Shown: positions 46,170 to 60,255, numbered from the stretch's first letter. The stretch: DNA of 64,000 bases from Tubulanus polymorphus (GCF_964204645.1 NC_134029.1:1621001-1685000), one strand, 5' to 3'. Notes: generated from the sequence alone by a model not told the origin. Numbers and translations: made by a program.

Positions 46170-47010
46170 TAGTACAAATAGCAGCCATCTTGAATCTGTC
46201 ACTTCCTGTGTCTGATGAATGTGTAACTTCCTATGTCTGAATTTGTCACTTCCTGTGACAGCAATTAAGGCTGTGTGTTTAAATCAGAATTCTAATACAC
46301 ATTCTATAAAATTGTCATTCTAAATGCTTATTGAGAAAGGGTGAAGTTGGTTTTGATCATGTTTGTGAATTTGTCACTTCCTACTAGGCCTATAGAAATA
46401 ACTGCGGTAATAAATTGGCTAGCATTTGTATCAGAATTCTAATATATAGATTTCATTCTAAATGCTTCTTGCGAACGGATGGTATTGATTGTTGACAAGG
46501 TTTATGATAGATTACAAATAGCGGCCATCTTGAATTTGTCACTGTCTATGCTTACAGTTATGTATTTATCGGCTATAGTGTTTGTATCAGAATTCTAGTT
46601 TACTGGTAGATGCCATTCTTAATGCTTCTTGACATTGGTCTTGATGATGTTTATGATAGATATCACAATAGCGGCCATCTTGAATTTGTCACTGTCTATG
46701 CTTACAGTTATGATCGGCTTTAGTGGTTGTATCAGAATTCTAATTTACTGGTAGATGTCATTCTTAATGCTTCTTTACATTGGTCTTGATAATGTTTATG
46801 ATAGATATTACAATAGCAGCCATCTTGAATTTGTCACTTCCTGTTGATAGAACTGCTGCAGTTATTTATAGGCTTAAGTCATTATATCAGAATTCTAATT
46901 GGGCCTATAGGTGTCATTCCAAATGCCTCTTAAAAAGGATGACAGAGGTTTTTTGATCTAACTCTGATGAATAGCAGCCATCTTGAAAATAGATTTCACT
47001 TCCTGTGAAA
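46170..47010. repeat. Imperfect 145-175 bp tandem array with YY1-like motifs
   Basis: About six units share an order of segments: GATTCAGAATTCTAAT-like block, a TGTCATTCTTAATGCTTCTT-like block, a TGTTTATGATAGAT-like block and GC(A/G)GCCATCTTGAATTTGTCACT. The CCATCTTGAA core starts near 46185, 46525, 46675, 46819 and 46978; a unit near 46355 has lost it but keeps GAATTTGTCACTTCCT. Spacing is about 145-170 bp. The array ends about 150 bp before the first coding exon of the MGA-like gene, so it lies in the 5' intron or 5' flank. The core matches the vertebrate YY1 consensus in reverse (CAAGATGGC). Confidence 0.8.
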
Positions 47011-47166
47011 TGCAATAGGAATACCATAGTTATGTATTGGCTGTTTTATACCAGAACACTAATATAACTGTCATCCTTAATTGTTTCATCAATCACACGC
47101 ACATATATTCTTATTGTCAATTTTGACCAAACAAATTTCCTGTGTTTTTGTTTTAGGCTTTTGACT

Positions 47167-50100
47167 ATGAAAACTAGAGGATTATCAAAAGAAGAAACGT
47201 CATCACCGGGAAATGATGAGAAGATAGTGTCTAGCAGTAGCACGTCCGATGAAGGGATGAATACCAGATCCCCGAGACCACGAATACCATCTAAAACATT
47301 ATCTTCGGATTATATTTACCCTTCTGTGAGTCCTACTAAAAGTAGATCTAGTGCGAATCGTAAATCTACACCAAATCCATCTATTCACAGTACAACGGTA
47401 GGTGAATCTCCTAGTACTAGTTATAATGTTCCTAGTCTGGAAGGTCAGGAAGCTAGCCCTGATAAAGAATTGGCTCAAAAACGTAAAACGAGAAGTAAAC
47501 AGTTCATTGAGGAGAATTATAGGTCAGTCGGTAATGAGACAACAGCAATAGAATCGCTGAAAGAAATTATAGAAGAACTAGATACTGAGGTTAACCATGA
47601 GCAAACTGAGCATGATGAATTCACTGATAAACTCGCAAAGGCTAAATCAGTTTCAAGTAATCAGATTGAAGTTGCTCTGAAAAACCTTAAGGTTAAGCTC
47701 GCAAAATCTAAAGTAGAAGAAAATCAACCTCAAAAGCTGACGACGAGACGTTCTGTGAACTTATCCCCAATGAAAATTGGACCGTCGATTATTACAAACA
47801 TGTCAAAATGCGAAGTGAAACTGAAGAAAACAGTAAATGACCAGACTTCAATGGTCAGTACTCGAGGAAGTCGTCAGAGACAAACTCGCAGTACTTCCCC
47901 AAATCATCATTTCCAAGGTACTGATACAGCAACATTATCCAAGAAAGTAGTTCTTGTATCTGATGATGACGATGATGATATCTCCCTTAGCAATCTGAGG
48001 AAATCTCAGGCAGTATCTTATGATGATGATGATGATGATAATGATGATATCTCCCTTAGCAATCTGTTAAAATCTCAAGCAGTACCTGATGATGACGATG
48101 ATGATATTTCCCTTAGCAAACTGATGAAGTCTCAAGCAAAAGAAAATCTAGTATCGACCAGTTTACTTCCTAAAACTCCAGACAAACTGAAAAGTCTTCA
48201 ATGTAGTCCTCGTACTAGGAATTTCTATAAAACATTTGCATATGGAATAAAAAAGGCTGGTCGAACATCTGCCCCTCGCAAAAAGAATTGTGCCTGCTGT
48301 GGTGAACCCATAAAAAAGAAGAATGACGCTAATCAAGCTATGTGTCTCACTAAAGGTAAAGACAATGATGCAGAATTAGTTTCTTGTCAATCGACTGGTA
48401 TGAACAGGGTACGTCGATCTGCTGTTTCAACCCCGCCTGGTTTTAAACCAATGGATTTGACGATTTCACTAGAGAAAATTGAGTCTTTACCAGGAAAAAA
48501 CTGCACAATTTCAACAACCGATGAATCAACCACTGCACAGAAATCTGAGAGTGATGTTAGGATTTATTCCAACGTAAAGGACTTGATGAAGAATTTACCA
48601 AATGAGGTGGCAACATCTCCTAAAGTACCAATCATATGCCTTGGATCATCTGCCTCTCCAACCTCACGCAAGTTAGATTTTTTGGAAAGCGAGGATATTG
48701 AATCGCAAATTCCTGGAACTGTGTATGAAATGGCAAGTTCTTCACGATCAAAGAATAATCCTAAAATAAGACCATCTGGATCTGTTCCAAAAGTTACCAA
48801 AAATTCATCTAACCTTATTGATTCAATACGCCATTTGAATCTGTCTCCAAAAATGAGACAGGGTAAACAGAAGCTGCCATCTTGTGAAAACATGATTTAT
48901 AAAGCTGTTTTGCAAATTGATGAAAGTGACAGTAATAGTAATATGAGTTCTGCGAGCATTAAAAGAAAAAGTCCTAAAAAGCGACGTTCGGGAAGTGTAA
49001 AAATGAAACTAACCCGCACCGCTGTTTTACAGGATCAAGAACCTTGTGAATATGAAGGGGTTAGTGATGATTTTTCAGAATTTGGGTTTAATATTGACAA
49101 CGATTGCACGCCTTCTATATCAGATATTGGGGACGCAAATGATCTGATGTCTGAACCCGGAGAACTAGAACATGCTGGTAATGAAATTGAAAGTATGGAT
49201 TCATTGTCAATTGGTGCACGAACCGTTCCTTCCCTTTCAAAATCATTTTCCAATATATCTAGTGTGCCAACTACTGATGTCAGTTCAGCTGTTATGGAAG
49301 GTGATGACATGTGGGGTGATTTCATGAGTGAGAAATCAGATATGGAGACATCAAATAATCATTCAGCAGAAGAAGTTGATAATATGCGTAAACGATCTCT
49401 TCGGTGTTCTATCGATGATGTTTTAGAACAAACAAAATTGGATGATTCCCAAAATGATGAAGTTCCCGGACCTGTGATAGACATCTTTCAGAAGAAATCA
49501 AATGAGGATGGCCCTCTAGCTAAACTTATTCAGAGGATGCAAACTAGAGTTTCACAACCCGTTCCGGAAAATTTTGATATTAATGGGGATGAAAAAGAAA
49601 GCGATGAAGATGATAGTAGTGATGGTGATGAAGATGATGAAACCAGTTCCTCTGATTCCAGTGAGGAGGAAGACATTTCCAGTGAAAATGATGATTCAAC
49701 AAATGTTACAGCTGAGAATCATGCAGATGTTACAAATTCTAATAAATCAGTTGACTCAACAGTATCAGAGCCTGAGGAATTACGACCTCCTGTCATAGAA
49801 CATCATCAGGAAACAGACAACCAGCCTGAAACTGTACAGGATTTAAGTGGTTCAGATAATTGTGAGCAATGTGGGTTGAAAGTGATTCTAAAAGCTGAAC
49901 CAAATGAAGACAGTTATGGAAATACAGAGGTTTCGAGCACAGTGACATGTGTTGACTTAACTGATGTGCCAGATGCTGGTAGTTTGACAGGTTCTGGTCA
50001 TTGTAAGTGTCAAACTTGTGGAGGACTCGTCGGAAAAATCAAGGAAGAAGTGAAAGCAGAGTTAGAAGAATCAGATAATAGTGAACCACCAACGCTTCAT

Positions 50101-53100
50101 GCAGTCGATAATGAAACTAATCAAAATGATATGATGAATTGTAGTAAATCACCTCCACAGCTGACATTGGAGATGCCACCAGTTCGTAAAGTTAAAACTG
50201 AATATGATGAATCTTTGTTGTTGCAGTCTTTCGAAAGACCAGTTCCAGCTCCAGTTTGTGCATTCAGTAGTGGAGACTTGGATAGATATTTGGAAAAAAA
50301 TGCTGAATTAAAATCTGATCTTCTACAAAGGAAGATGAAATGTGTAGAGCCACCATCTCGTTTTTGCGTTGGACAAGATATATTCATAAACACGAATAAT
50401 GTTATACCTGATTTGGACCTAGTTGATGATGTGATGTTTATGTCATTTGCGACAGAAGATGTGTTAGCTGCTCATGTCAACATTGAAAAGAACAGAGACC
50501 TATGTGGTCGTGAAAGAGACATAAGTATCAGTATAAGTAGATATATGAACCGTAAGAAGAAAAGAAAAACGTTTGACTTTGTTAATAAAACAATAAAAAA
50601 GACTGATATGGTTCATAAAAAGAGAATGCACAAGTATGAGAAACATCTAATACAAGAGCTTGAAAAAATTGTAAAAAGTACCGGTAAACAAAGACGTAGA
50701 GGTTCGGCAAAAGGAAAAGATCCTGAGATAACTAAAGTCAAAGCTTGGAAAAATCGAGTCATTGATAGTTCTTCACTGGGTGACACCTTTCAGTTGTATG
50801 AAACACGTTTAAAACCAGCAACTGAAGAGTTACTAGAAAAGAAGGCACAGAGGAAGTATCCGCCATTCAAATATTTAAATCTGGTAGAAGATGATAGATC
50901 TGATGATGTGTCCAGTTCAGATATGGTTGTGAAGAAACCACTTGCCCCCTCACGATGGCTTTTTGATTTTCTCAAAGATGGAGTCAAAATCGAGGATGAT
51001 AATAGACCCATTTTACCGGAAGATGTTATTCTATCTGACGATGAAATTGTCAATGCTGAGCAAGATCATGGCACAGAACCAATCAGTGAAAATCAACCCA
51101 ATCTCGTAGTTTCTCATACACTTTCTACTGAACTCGATGAAAAGAAACAAAAACAGCTCCAGGATGTTTTGATGTTCAAGGAAAAACTTGCATCCGCTCG
51201 TTCCAAGTTACAAAGTCAACTAAGCGTAACTTGTGCTGAAGCTGTAGTTCAACCTATTTTCGAACCTGTGGTGGAAGCCTTGGTTGAACCAGTGCTTGAA
51301 CCAGCGCTTGAACCAGTAGTTGAACCAGTTGTCACAGATTATTTATCTCATAAATTTCCAAATCTATGGCACATTGATCGCATGGAAATGGTAACCTTAA
51401 CAGAGACAATGTCTATGAAAGCTCTGACAGCCTTGGAGTGTCCATCAGCAGTGGGGTCAGCACATCAAGCAGTCAAAAGAAGGAAATTAGACAATTCAGT
51501 CAATTTTCATACTGGTGATGATGAGAGTAATAACGAGATATCCGACAACCAGAGTCCATCGCCTCCAAATTTAACAAAGGAAGTTTCGCTTGAACCATTG
51601 AATCTCTTGATGTGTGATAAACCAGGTCAGTTTGAATCTTATCATGAAATATACCACCGTACAATAAATCAAAATTGAAACGATTTGTTCATGGCAATTC
51701 CAATTTGGTTTGATTTTCAGGTTGTTCATCAGGTTGTGTTTGCAAAGTAAGTGAAGAAAATACATTAGCGACCGCAGACATTCCACCACCTTTAAAGAAA
51801 GAGAATTGCGACAAAGAATATTGCAGGTTGGGATGTATTTGTGACAGTTTGTTCGCTAGTTCTACGAAGAAATTTGGCTCAGTTTGCTCAAAGCGCGAAT
51901 GTCGATTCCGTTGTAAGTGCAACGTAAACGACATGTTCAATCCAGAATTTACAGGCGAAAATTCAAACGACATTCAGGATAAAGATTCGACTCATCTGCG
52001 TCGACCGCGACAATCTTACAAAAACGAGGACAGCGAAGATTATGATCGATTCCTGCGATGTCAACGAAAAGCGCAAGGTATCGAAGACGAGGGCGACCAG
52101 CAGCGGTATTCTGGATTGAAACGAGAACGACGCCTCACATCGAAGAAGAGAGATCTCATCTACTACGATGAGATGGTCAAATACGAAATAATGCACGCTT
52201 CATGGAAGAAGAAAAAGGTACGATCAACAAATCGATCTCCATTTTCATCTATTTACCATTTTTTTGCTGGTTCAAAAGTGGAATCTTTAAGATATTCAAT
52301 ATTTCTTTTTTGTAGTTACTTACGCAGGGTTCTTCGACTTCACCATTGACCTCCACAATGTCAACCCTGGTAACAGAAATGGAAGCCCCAAGTTTCAAGC
52401 CAAAAATGCAGAGAAAAAGTCAAATAACTACAAATATTGAGGAACCCATTATGGTATGTGTATTCAGCAAACAAATAAAGAGTCTTGTATTGTTTTGCTT
52501 ATTATTGTTTTGCTGTTATATTATTTATTATTTTCCAGGACGATAATCCATCATACTACACATGTGCTAGAGTGCATTATTATAGACGTAAAGCAAGGTA
52601 CAAAATAAATGAGCATATAATATTGTCTGTTGAGAAAATGTTGTCTTTCTGTCAACCTTATGAATGATTTTATCCTCTTGTAGGGACTTTGTGTTGCAAT
52701 GTACTTGTCGTAATCATGGAGTTGATGGAAGTTGTAAACGTGACCATCGGCAACAACAAGTAGCAACTGAGGATAATCCGCCTGAACTGGAGCCGGAGAG
52801 AGAGTCAACTGTAATAGAAGAAACAAAAGAATCCGAACCAGTGCAAGATAACGTTGCAATATCGGCTTCAAAACCAACTGACAGTGAACTTGAAATCAAA
52901 ATGTCTTCTGAGGAGAACAGCTCTGATTTTACCGATCATTTTAATAAGAGTGAAATAAAAAAGGAATATTTACCACCTGGATTCTCCAGACAAATGATGC
53001 TTTTACAACCGAAGCAACGACAAGCGACTGGGGAACCATTGATGAATAGCGAACCTCATTTACTGGAAATACTCAGTAACTGTCAATGGGACAAGATACG

Positions 53101-56100
53101 CTCTCACCTTCTTAGCTATGTGGCTCAACAAGTTCGCGGAAGGATCTACCCTCAAACGGCAAAAATCAGTTACAATAATTATCTCATAGATGTGCTCCCT
53201 AAATCGGTGAAACCAACTAAAATTCCACCTCATCTTCGCTCGACGTTACCAAAAAAAATGTTTGCTATCCGGCTGTTAGTACGAGAGGCAACAAGTGTAT
53301 CAGCTAAAATAGGCTACAGCGCTCTTCGTGTAAAATCTGAATTAACAACCTCATATCCAGCTACTGAAAGCCCAAATATCCCAAAGTCTAAAAATGATGA
53401 TGCTAATGACACAGTTGGAGGTGCTGCAACACTTGAAAATGAATGTGATTCCAACAGTCCAACAAAACCTGAGAATATGGATGTAGACAATAGTAAATCT
53501 ACTGAAAGAAAACAAGTAGATATCAAGATGGAAAATAAGATTAAAGATGCGAAGGATTTGAGTCAAAAAGTAGAAGAGATTGAAGGCGAAAATAATGATG
53601 AAAAACAGATCAAAATTAGCATCGAGTTGTTAAAAGAGCTTAATGAGAGAGGTCGTAAAGATGATAAAGCACATCCATCTAGTGAGGCTCTTGAACAAAC
53701 TTTATCTCCACCAGCCGACTCTGCTAGCAGTACACCAACAACAACATCTACTCCAACAACAACTTCTCTCAATATTTTATCTGCAGCAAATGCATCGGAT
53801 TCAACTGGGAAATCAATTAAAAAATTGAACATTGTTACGAAGTCTCTCATTCAACCTGGAATATTTAACAAACAGAAACAGCTTTTGACGATGCAAGGTT
53901 CATTTTTCCCGACTCCTTCTACGTCAGCGACGAGTGTGGATGATGTTCCTTCTACACTTGTGCCCCATCTTCAGCAGCAACTCAATTCTGATCAGCCATT
54001 TATCAAAACGATGGCGTTCGTGAATTTGCCTCTTCATATAAAATGTGTTTTGAAGTCGCAAATGGGAAATGTCTTACCACCGGGGACACATGTAAATGAT
54101 TTACTGGCTTTAGTGAAAGTTCGGAATCCTGATGAGAAAATCACCAATAAGACATTTACTCCTGATATGGTAAAAGGACTTGCTTTAGTTCATCATTCAA
54201 TTCAGTCATCCTCAACTACAATCAGTTCTGATGCGTCTGCGTCTGCTTCATCTATATCTAATACAGCGGCAATGTCAGCATCACAGAAACTCTTCAATAC
54301 CAGTTCTCAAGAAAACAATAGTACCGGTAATACCTCCAACAACATCAACAGTGCTGCTGATAATTTGGGTAATTACAGATTTAGGATTTGTGGTGGCCAG
54401 ATAGTTGACAGTAATGCCATGGGAAAGGAACAAGAATCAAAGAAATTAACATCAGCCAGAGACTCATTAAGTTCTGCTCTTTCTCAGATCAGCAATGAAG
54501 TTTTGGGCAACCAAAAACCAGCAACGTTTCAACCGATTTTGCCGCCTATCAATAGAAGTGCGTTGAAGAGAATTTCACTTATTGGACCAACATTTGCGAC
54601 TTTAGAATCACAACCAGCTCCTCCTGTTGTTCCACAGAAAGGAACGAAATCTAAGAGAAAAGAGAAATTGGCAGTTCGACATTTCGTTACTGATGATGAT
54701 GATCTCGGATCGGCTGTTGGAAGTGAAATGCCAATTGATGTTCATACGAATCTTGTGCTTGAGAAAAAGATTAAAAAATTCTTCCAACGAGATATGTATG
54801 TGCAGATGGTTTCACATGAGACTGAGGATATCGATGTTGATATTGAAGGTTTGGATTTAGAAGAGTCCTGTAATGAACCACTTGTTAAGAAGTTTAAAGA
54901 AGAGGTCAAAATTGCTAAAGATGATTCCTCAGTTGACTCTAATGTATCATCTTCGTGCACACTTCACAAAGTTATACAGGTTATCCAACGAAAGAAACGT
55001 CCATGGTTAAAACCATCTCTTTATGATGAGGAAATAAACCCAAAAACTGTTGTTGTTAGATATGACGATGTTCTTAATCAACAAAATAGCGTCAAAAGCA
55101 GCTGCCTTCCACCGCCGTGTAAGAAGCTTAAATTATCACAAAAATCTGCTACTTCCGCCAGTCCTGCACCTTCTATTGGTGAGAAATCAATTGATGATTA
55201 TATAGATTCCGACGTGGATATATGTAACTCGAGTGATGATGGGAAGGATAAAGCGCTTTCTAATGCGAAACATTCATCTCATCTCAGAGCTGCTCTCATT
55301 GGTAATGCACCTTCCAAAAACCAGGTGAGTTTTTCATTGGCATTTACGATGTTGCTGCAAATTTGTATAATCATCAATTCTTCTTGATGAGTTAGGTGTT
55401 GAATTGAATTTGACATAGTCCTGGTGCTTATTTACATTTTACTTACCTTGTGATTTGGTTGTTTTTTGCAAGATCAACGCAGAGTCTGGTGGTTTCCAAA
55501 AAATTGTATTCAAAGATCATGTTTCCAAATCAGTACCACAAAGTAATCGAGATGAAAATCCAAGAGAGGGACATAATTTTCGGTAAATAATTTTCGGTTT
55601 CCAACCTATTTTACCTACGGTATATTTCAGTTTTTAGCATGGTCACCTTTAATGAACCTTAGTCTCATAAAATTGATTTGATTCTTTGACTCAAGTCACT
55701 CACTGGAAATACTCTAAACTCACAGTTGTGACACTGATATATAGAAAGATGACTGGGGTTACAGTGTTTGATATCCTTTTCCTTTTATAGATATCCAATT
55801 GATCCAGCTTTGATAATTTGGTAATTTTGACAATCTAATTAAATTATTTATGACAGGGAATTTTGCTTGAATGAATACTTACGGATCAAAATTGCTTTGA
55901 TAGATTATGTTGTGCCATCACTGAGCAAAGTTCACTGTACATTATTCATGTTGCTTTTAGTTTCGTTGCCAAGTTTTTCAACATTTTTGGGTTTATTGTT
56001 GTAATTATTTGTTTCTGTTAGCTTAGAAAACCCATGTTTTGTTTATGTTTTCATTGGAATGTCGTCGGTACTGGTATTATAATTCTTAAATTTTTTCTTG

Positions 56101-59100
56101 TCTTCAGGGAGCGAGAAAGGAGAAAAGACTTGGCGAAGAGATTTTCTGACTTAGCTGAATGTCTTGGAGAAAGAAATGGTGGTAAACAAAATCTATTGGA
56201 GAAGGTATTGATTCAGTTGTAAATGTAGTTATTTTTTAGAATGTTAAAAGTAGTTTCATCAAACTGAATTCTTTTTTAGGCTGTGAAAAGGGTTAAGCAA
56301 CTCCAACTACAGGATGCCTCGCTGCGGAGAGAATTGGCAAAGCAGAAGATTACAACTGTACATCTTGTCACAAAATTAAGACATTTGATAGGTACATTTT
56401 CCTGAATGCCCTTTAACTTAATCATTATTTCTTTTATTCGAGGTAAATCTGAGATTCTGAAAACTTATCAATTGCAGGTGATCAGACTGATTCCAGCAAA
56501 AGAATCACATTTTCCGAAACAATCTTATACACGAAAGAAATACTGGGTAATTGTGCTTTAGAAATGTTGAAAAGTGATAGCTTCGACAAAGAATATCAAG
56601 AAGAGATGATGAACCAGGGAAAATTGGATTGTGTAATGAAACCATTTTCAGAAAATTCAGAGATAAGGCTTTCTGCTAAACCTCGTGCCAAATCAACAGG
56701 TAATCAACCTACAGAACAATTAGTGAAAGATCCACTGGAAAAACGCCCTTCTACACAACCGCCCGTGTCATCAATGACATTACCGTTACTGATACCAGTT
56801 TCCCCTGATAGAAATGAATCCACACCTGATGGCTCATTGTGCTCCAATATAGTTTCTAAAACTCAAATGTCTTTATCTAAAAATCCTGAAGATGAAGAGG
56901 TCTGTGTGATGAAAGAGATTTTCAAAGTAGCTGATGATGTTGATATTGATGATGATGATAATGTCGTAAATGCTGATGATGTTATACCAGATACCAGCAG
57001 TAAAGTAAACGATGTGAATGATTCTGAAACCAAGGGTCAATCGATTTTTAACATCAATCTTGAAGATTTGAAACAAGGAAAGCTGGAATCTGTAAGTTCA
57101 GCACTTGCGGCAATAGCTGAAGATCTAGAACTGCCACTAGATACTAGTAGCACAAGTGAGGATCTAACAGAAGTTATTGAATCAAGTGAGAATGTGGTTG
57201 ATAACAGTAAGGAATGCAGTAGTATATCATCTGTTCAGATAGAATGTTCAGAGGATTCTGAGACCCAGATTGAAAGTAATGAGGAAAATTGTGAAAATAA
57301 TAAATATTATGATATCGCACAAGTGAAAACAAGTGTCGGGAAAGAATTGAATATCAGTTATAATGATAGTTTTGAAGAAGAGAGTCTAGCAGGAGAGAGT
57401 CTAACTTCTATCGAAAATCCTGCTAAAAGTACGGTCGAGTTACTGAAGAATATATCAGAATCCTCCGCAGAACCAAACATTGACAGCGTTGTAACTGGTT
57501 GCGGGGAAGAAATGAATATAAGTAATGATGAAAGTGTTGGAGAGGAGAGTCTGGTATCGACTTCTATTAAAAATCCTGCTGAAAGTGCAGACGAGTTACG
57601 GAGGAATACATCAGAATCTTCTGCAGAACCGAATGTAAGCGGCGTTCAGGAAAAAATGAATATGAATAATGATGAAAGTACAGCGTCAACTTCTCTTGGG
57701 AATCCTGCTGAAAGTTTGGGACATTTACTGAAGAATACATCAGGACCTGCTGCAGAACCAGTCATTGACAATGATGTAACTAGTTGCTGGGAAGAAATTA
57801 ATATGAGTAATGATGAAAGTGTTGAAGAAGAGAGTCTTGTATCAACTTCTATTGAAAATCCTGCTGAAAGTTTGGTGGAGTTAATCAAGAATACATCAGA
57901 ATCCTCTGCAGAACCAATCATTGACAAGGTTGTAGCCAGTATTAACACTGAGAATGAAGATGTAAGCGGGATATCTGCTGCACCCGACGCAGAAACCTTA
58001 CTCTCAAAGGAAATATTGGCTGAGGGAACATCTCCAGTGTCTACAGCTGAAGCAGTAGCCAAGCCATTCCTAGAAGATGTTCCGAATAATGTGGAAGAAA
58101 CTTCACCAGCGTTTGATACAAAATCGCCTCAATATGCTGAACATACCAATACCAAACCTCCTGAGCTGGTAACGAAATCAGATAAAATGTTGACTCAAAC
58201 TGAAAATAGGATATGCACCTCTGAAGATACTTCATGTTCTAGTAAAAGTGATGAGGAAGTTCGTTCTATCTGCAGTGGTCAGTTGCAAGACAATTTGAAT
58301 AGAATCGCCGAAAAGTGTATCAAGAAAATCATTTCACAAACTAAGAATATTGAGGCAACTGTAAGGGATGATGTGAAACCCGACACCGAAGGTGATGTTG
58401 ATCGATGTAAAGTAACGGAACCGCCTATAAATACTGATGAGAATGCTGTTGGTTGTAATATTGCTGTAAGTGAAACTGGTAATCTGGTGATAAATCGTCA
58501 GTCAATGGATAATACAATTTCTAAATCAACTGGTGCTACAGTAACATCTGCTAGTGTGCTTACTACCCCTCGGGTTCTCGCAGTCGTGAAGGGCGGTCAG
58601 ATACTACAGTTGACGCAGACTCTTCCAAGTGATAGAAAACCATCCAGTAAATCTGATCTTGCAAAGCAGGGAGGAAACTTATTTAAATCATTTGGAACTT
58701 CTGGGACGCAGTCGTTGTTATTACCAGTAAAACCACCAACTTCATCTGCGAGTAAGGTATTCATAAGTACAACTAGTCCAACAAATCAGTTATTGCTGCA
58801 ACCACTGAGTTTACTTCCTAATCCATTAAGTAAATCTGTTACTCCTGGAACAAAGTCTGTATTGACTACTTCTCCATTTAATCCTGCAACAAAGTTGGCT
58901 ATAGGAGTTGCCCCTTCAGGTAATCCTGGGATGAAGCCATGTGTAGTGGCTTCTACTGTAGCTACTTCTGGAAGTAAGCAGTCTGTTGTGGCATTTACTG
59001 TAGGTACTTCTGGGGTTAGGTCAGCCATGTCTGCTGCTACTGTAAGCACGTCTGGGATGAAGCATTCTACCGTGACTTCAACTTCTGGTACTTCTGGAAC

Positions 59101-59860
59101 AAAGCCAACTGTAGTGGCTTCTGTTGTAGGCACTTCTGTAATGAAGCAATCTGTAGTGGCATCTACAGTAGGTACTCCTGGGTTAAAACCAACAATAGTG
59201 GCTTCCATTATTCCTGTTTCTCCTGGAACTAAGCCAAATGTTATCGCTTCTACTTCAGTTCCAATTGGATTTAAGCCCAATGTAGGGAATTCTACTGCCT
59301 TAACAGAATTTAAACCGTCTTTAGTTACTACTAGAAGAACGTCTGAAGACAAGTCTATCATAGGTCAGACAATCTCTTTGGATGAAACGAAGCGTCGAGA
59401 TGTTTTAGTAGTTGATGAAGCTAAAGATCAAATGTATGTAGAAAGTAAGAGAGATAAAATTGAACTTATCAATCAAATTGTTAAATCTACCACAAATTCA
59501 CAAAATGTCGGTAACAAAATTATGAGACCTATTAAAAGTGATGCGGCGTTCACAGTTGTTAAACAGAATGGAGGTAAAGCTACTGTTGTAACGGACAAAT
59601 GTGCCATTGAAGTTAAAATCCATGGTATTGGCGATAATTCCAAAGATCCATTGACTCCATCTCAACTTCAAACTGCGATCAATGCCGCTAAAACCTATCT
59701 GTCATGGCAGAAACAAAATGTGACAAAAACTGTTGGTAAAGATTCGACAGTTCAGTCGGTGACGATTACGTCACAATCGCCATCAACGTCCCAACCAACT
59801 GTAAAAGAGCTGTATAAATTTATTAGAAAGTTGGACGAACCAGAAACTGGCGGCGAGTAA
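47167..59860 (+). CDS. MGA: MGA-like bHLH repressor, no T-box seen
   Basis: Nine exons: 47157-51625 (ATG at 47167), 51721-52217, 52316-52453, 52539-52597, 52684-55324, 55473-55582, 56108-56204, 56280-56391, 56478-59860; about 3,831 residues. The start is provisional: the exon is open to its acceptor, so an upstream coding exon is possible. Domains in order: a long Ser/acidic N-region with three DDDDDDISLS-type repeats; a CACCGEPIKKK zinc-knuckle-like motif; more CxxC pairs (CEQCGLK, CQTCGG); an MGA-type block with MFMSFATEDVLAAHV; a Cys-rich domain (CSSGCVCK, EYCRLGCICDSL, CSKRECRFRCKC); and a bHLH whose basic region reads EGHNFRERERRKDLAKRF, with the His, Glu and Arg that read CACGTG. MGA partners MAX in the PRC1.6 repressor complex. 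Vertebrate MGA also has an N-terminal T-box, not found in this window. Assignment rests on the Cys domain plus bHLH; confirm by alignment. Confidence 0.82.
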
Positions 59861-60029
59861 CCCGGATGTACAGATGTAAATAATCTGTCTTAAATCATGG
59901 AATGATATGAAGTTTAGTTTTCCTTTTTAAGACGTTGATTTTTTTTAATCATGCATTTCATCATTCATTATAACATCGATGTTTTTTCCATAAACTATAT
60001 ATGCAGCCGTAAATGTGCGCTGTCCAAGA

Positions 60030-60068
60030 CTATGCGTGCGTGTGTGCGTGCGTGCGTATGTGTGTGTC
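60030..60068. repeat. GTGC/GTGT simple repeat
   Basis: A GCGTGC/GTGTGT microsatellite lies in the 3' UTR of the MGA-like gene. It makes short spurious open frames rich in Cys and Val. Confidence 0.8.
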
Positions 60069-60255
60069 ACGCACAATGTATAAGATTTATGAAAGTGGCG
60101 TGTGTGCTATGTGTGCTTTGTACAACATTGCGTGTGTGCGATCTCTTACTCAAAAGGTGCGGTTTATATTTAACATTTTAATTTGTAGTGATTGATTTGA
60201 TTGTTGAAGCCATCTCATCACTAGCAACATTGAGTTGATTGATTTTGTATCTGTA

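Larger units (their letters stand above)
44552..47156. other. Presumed promoter, 5' exon(s) and first intron of the MGA-like gene
   Basis: No protein exon was found in this stretch. A donor-like GGTAAGAAT near 45124 could end a non-coding first exon starting near 45000, where GC content and CpG rise. The MGA-like exon that follows begins at an acceptor (tttgttttag) at 47156. Just left of it lies an imperfect tandem array with YY1-like motifs. A tRNA-like fragment lies near 44680. Confidence 0.5.
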
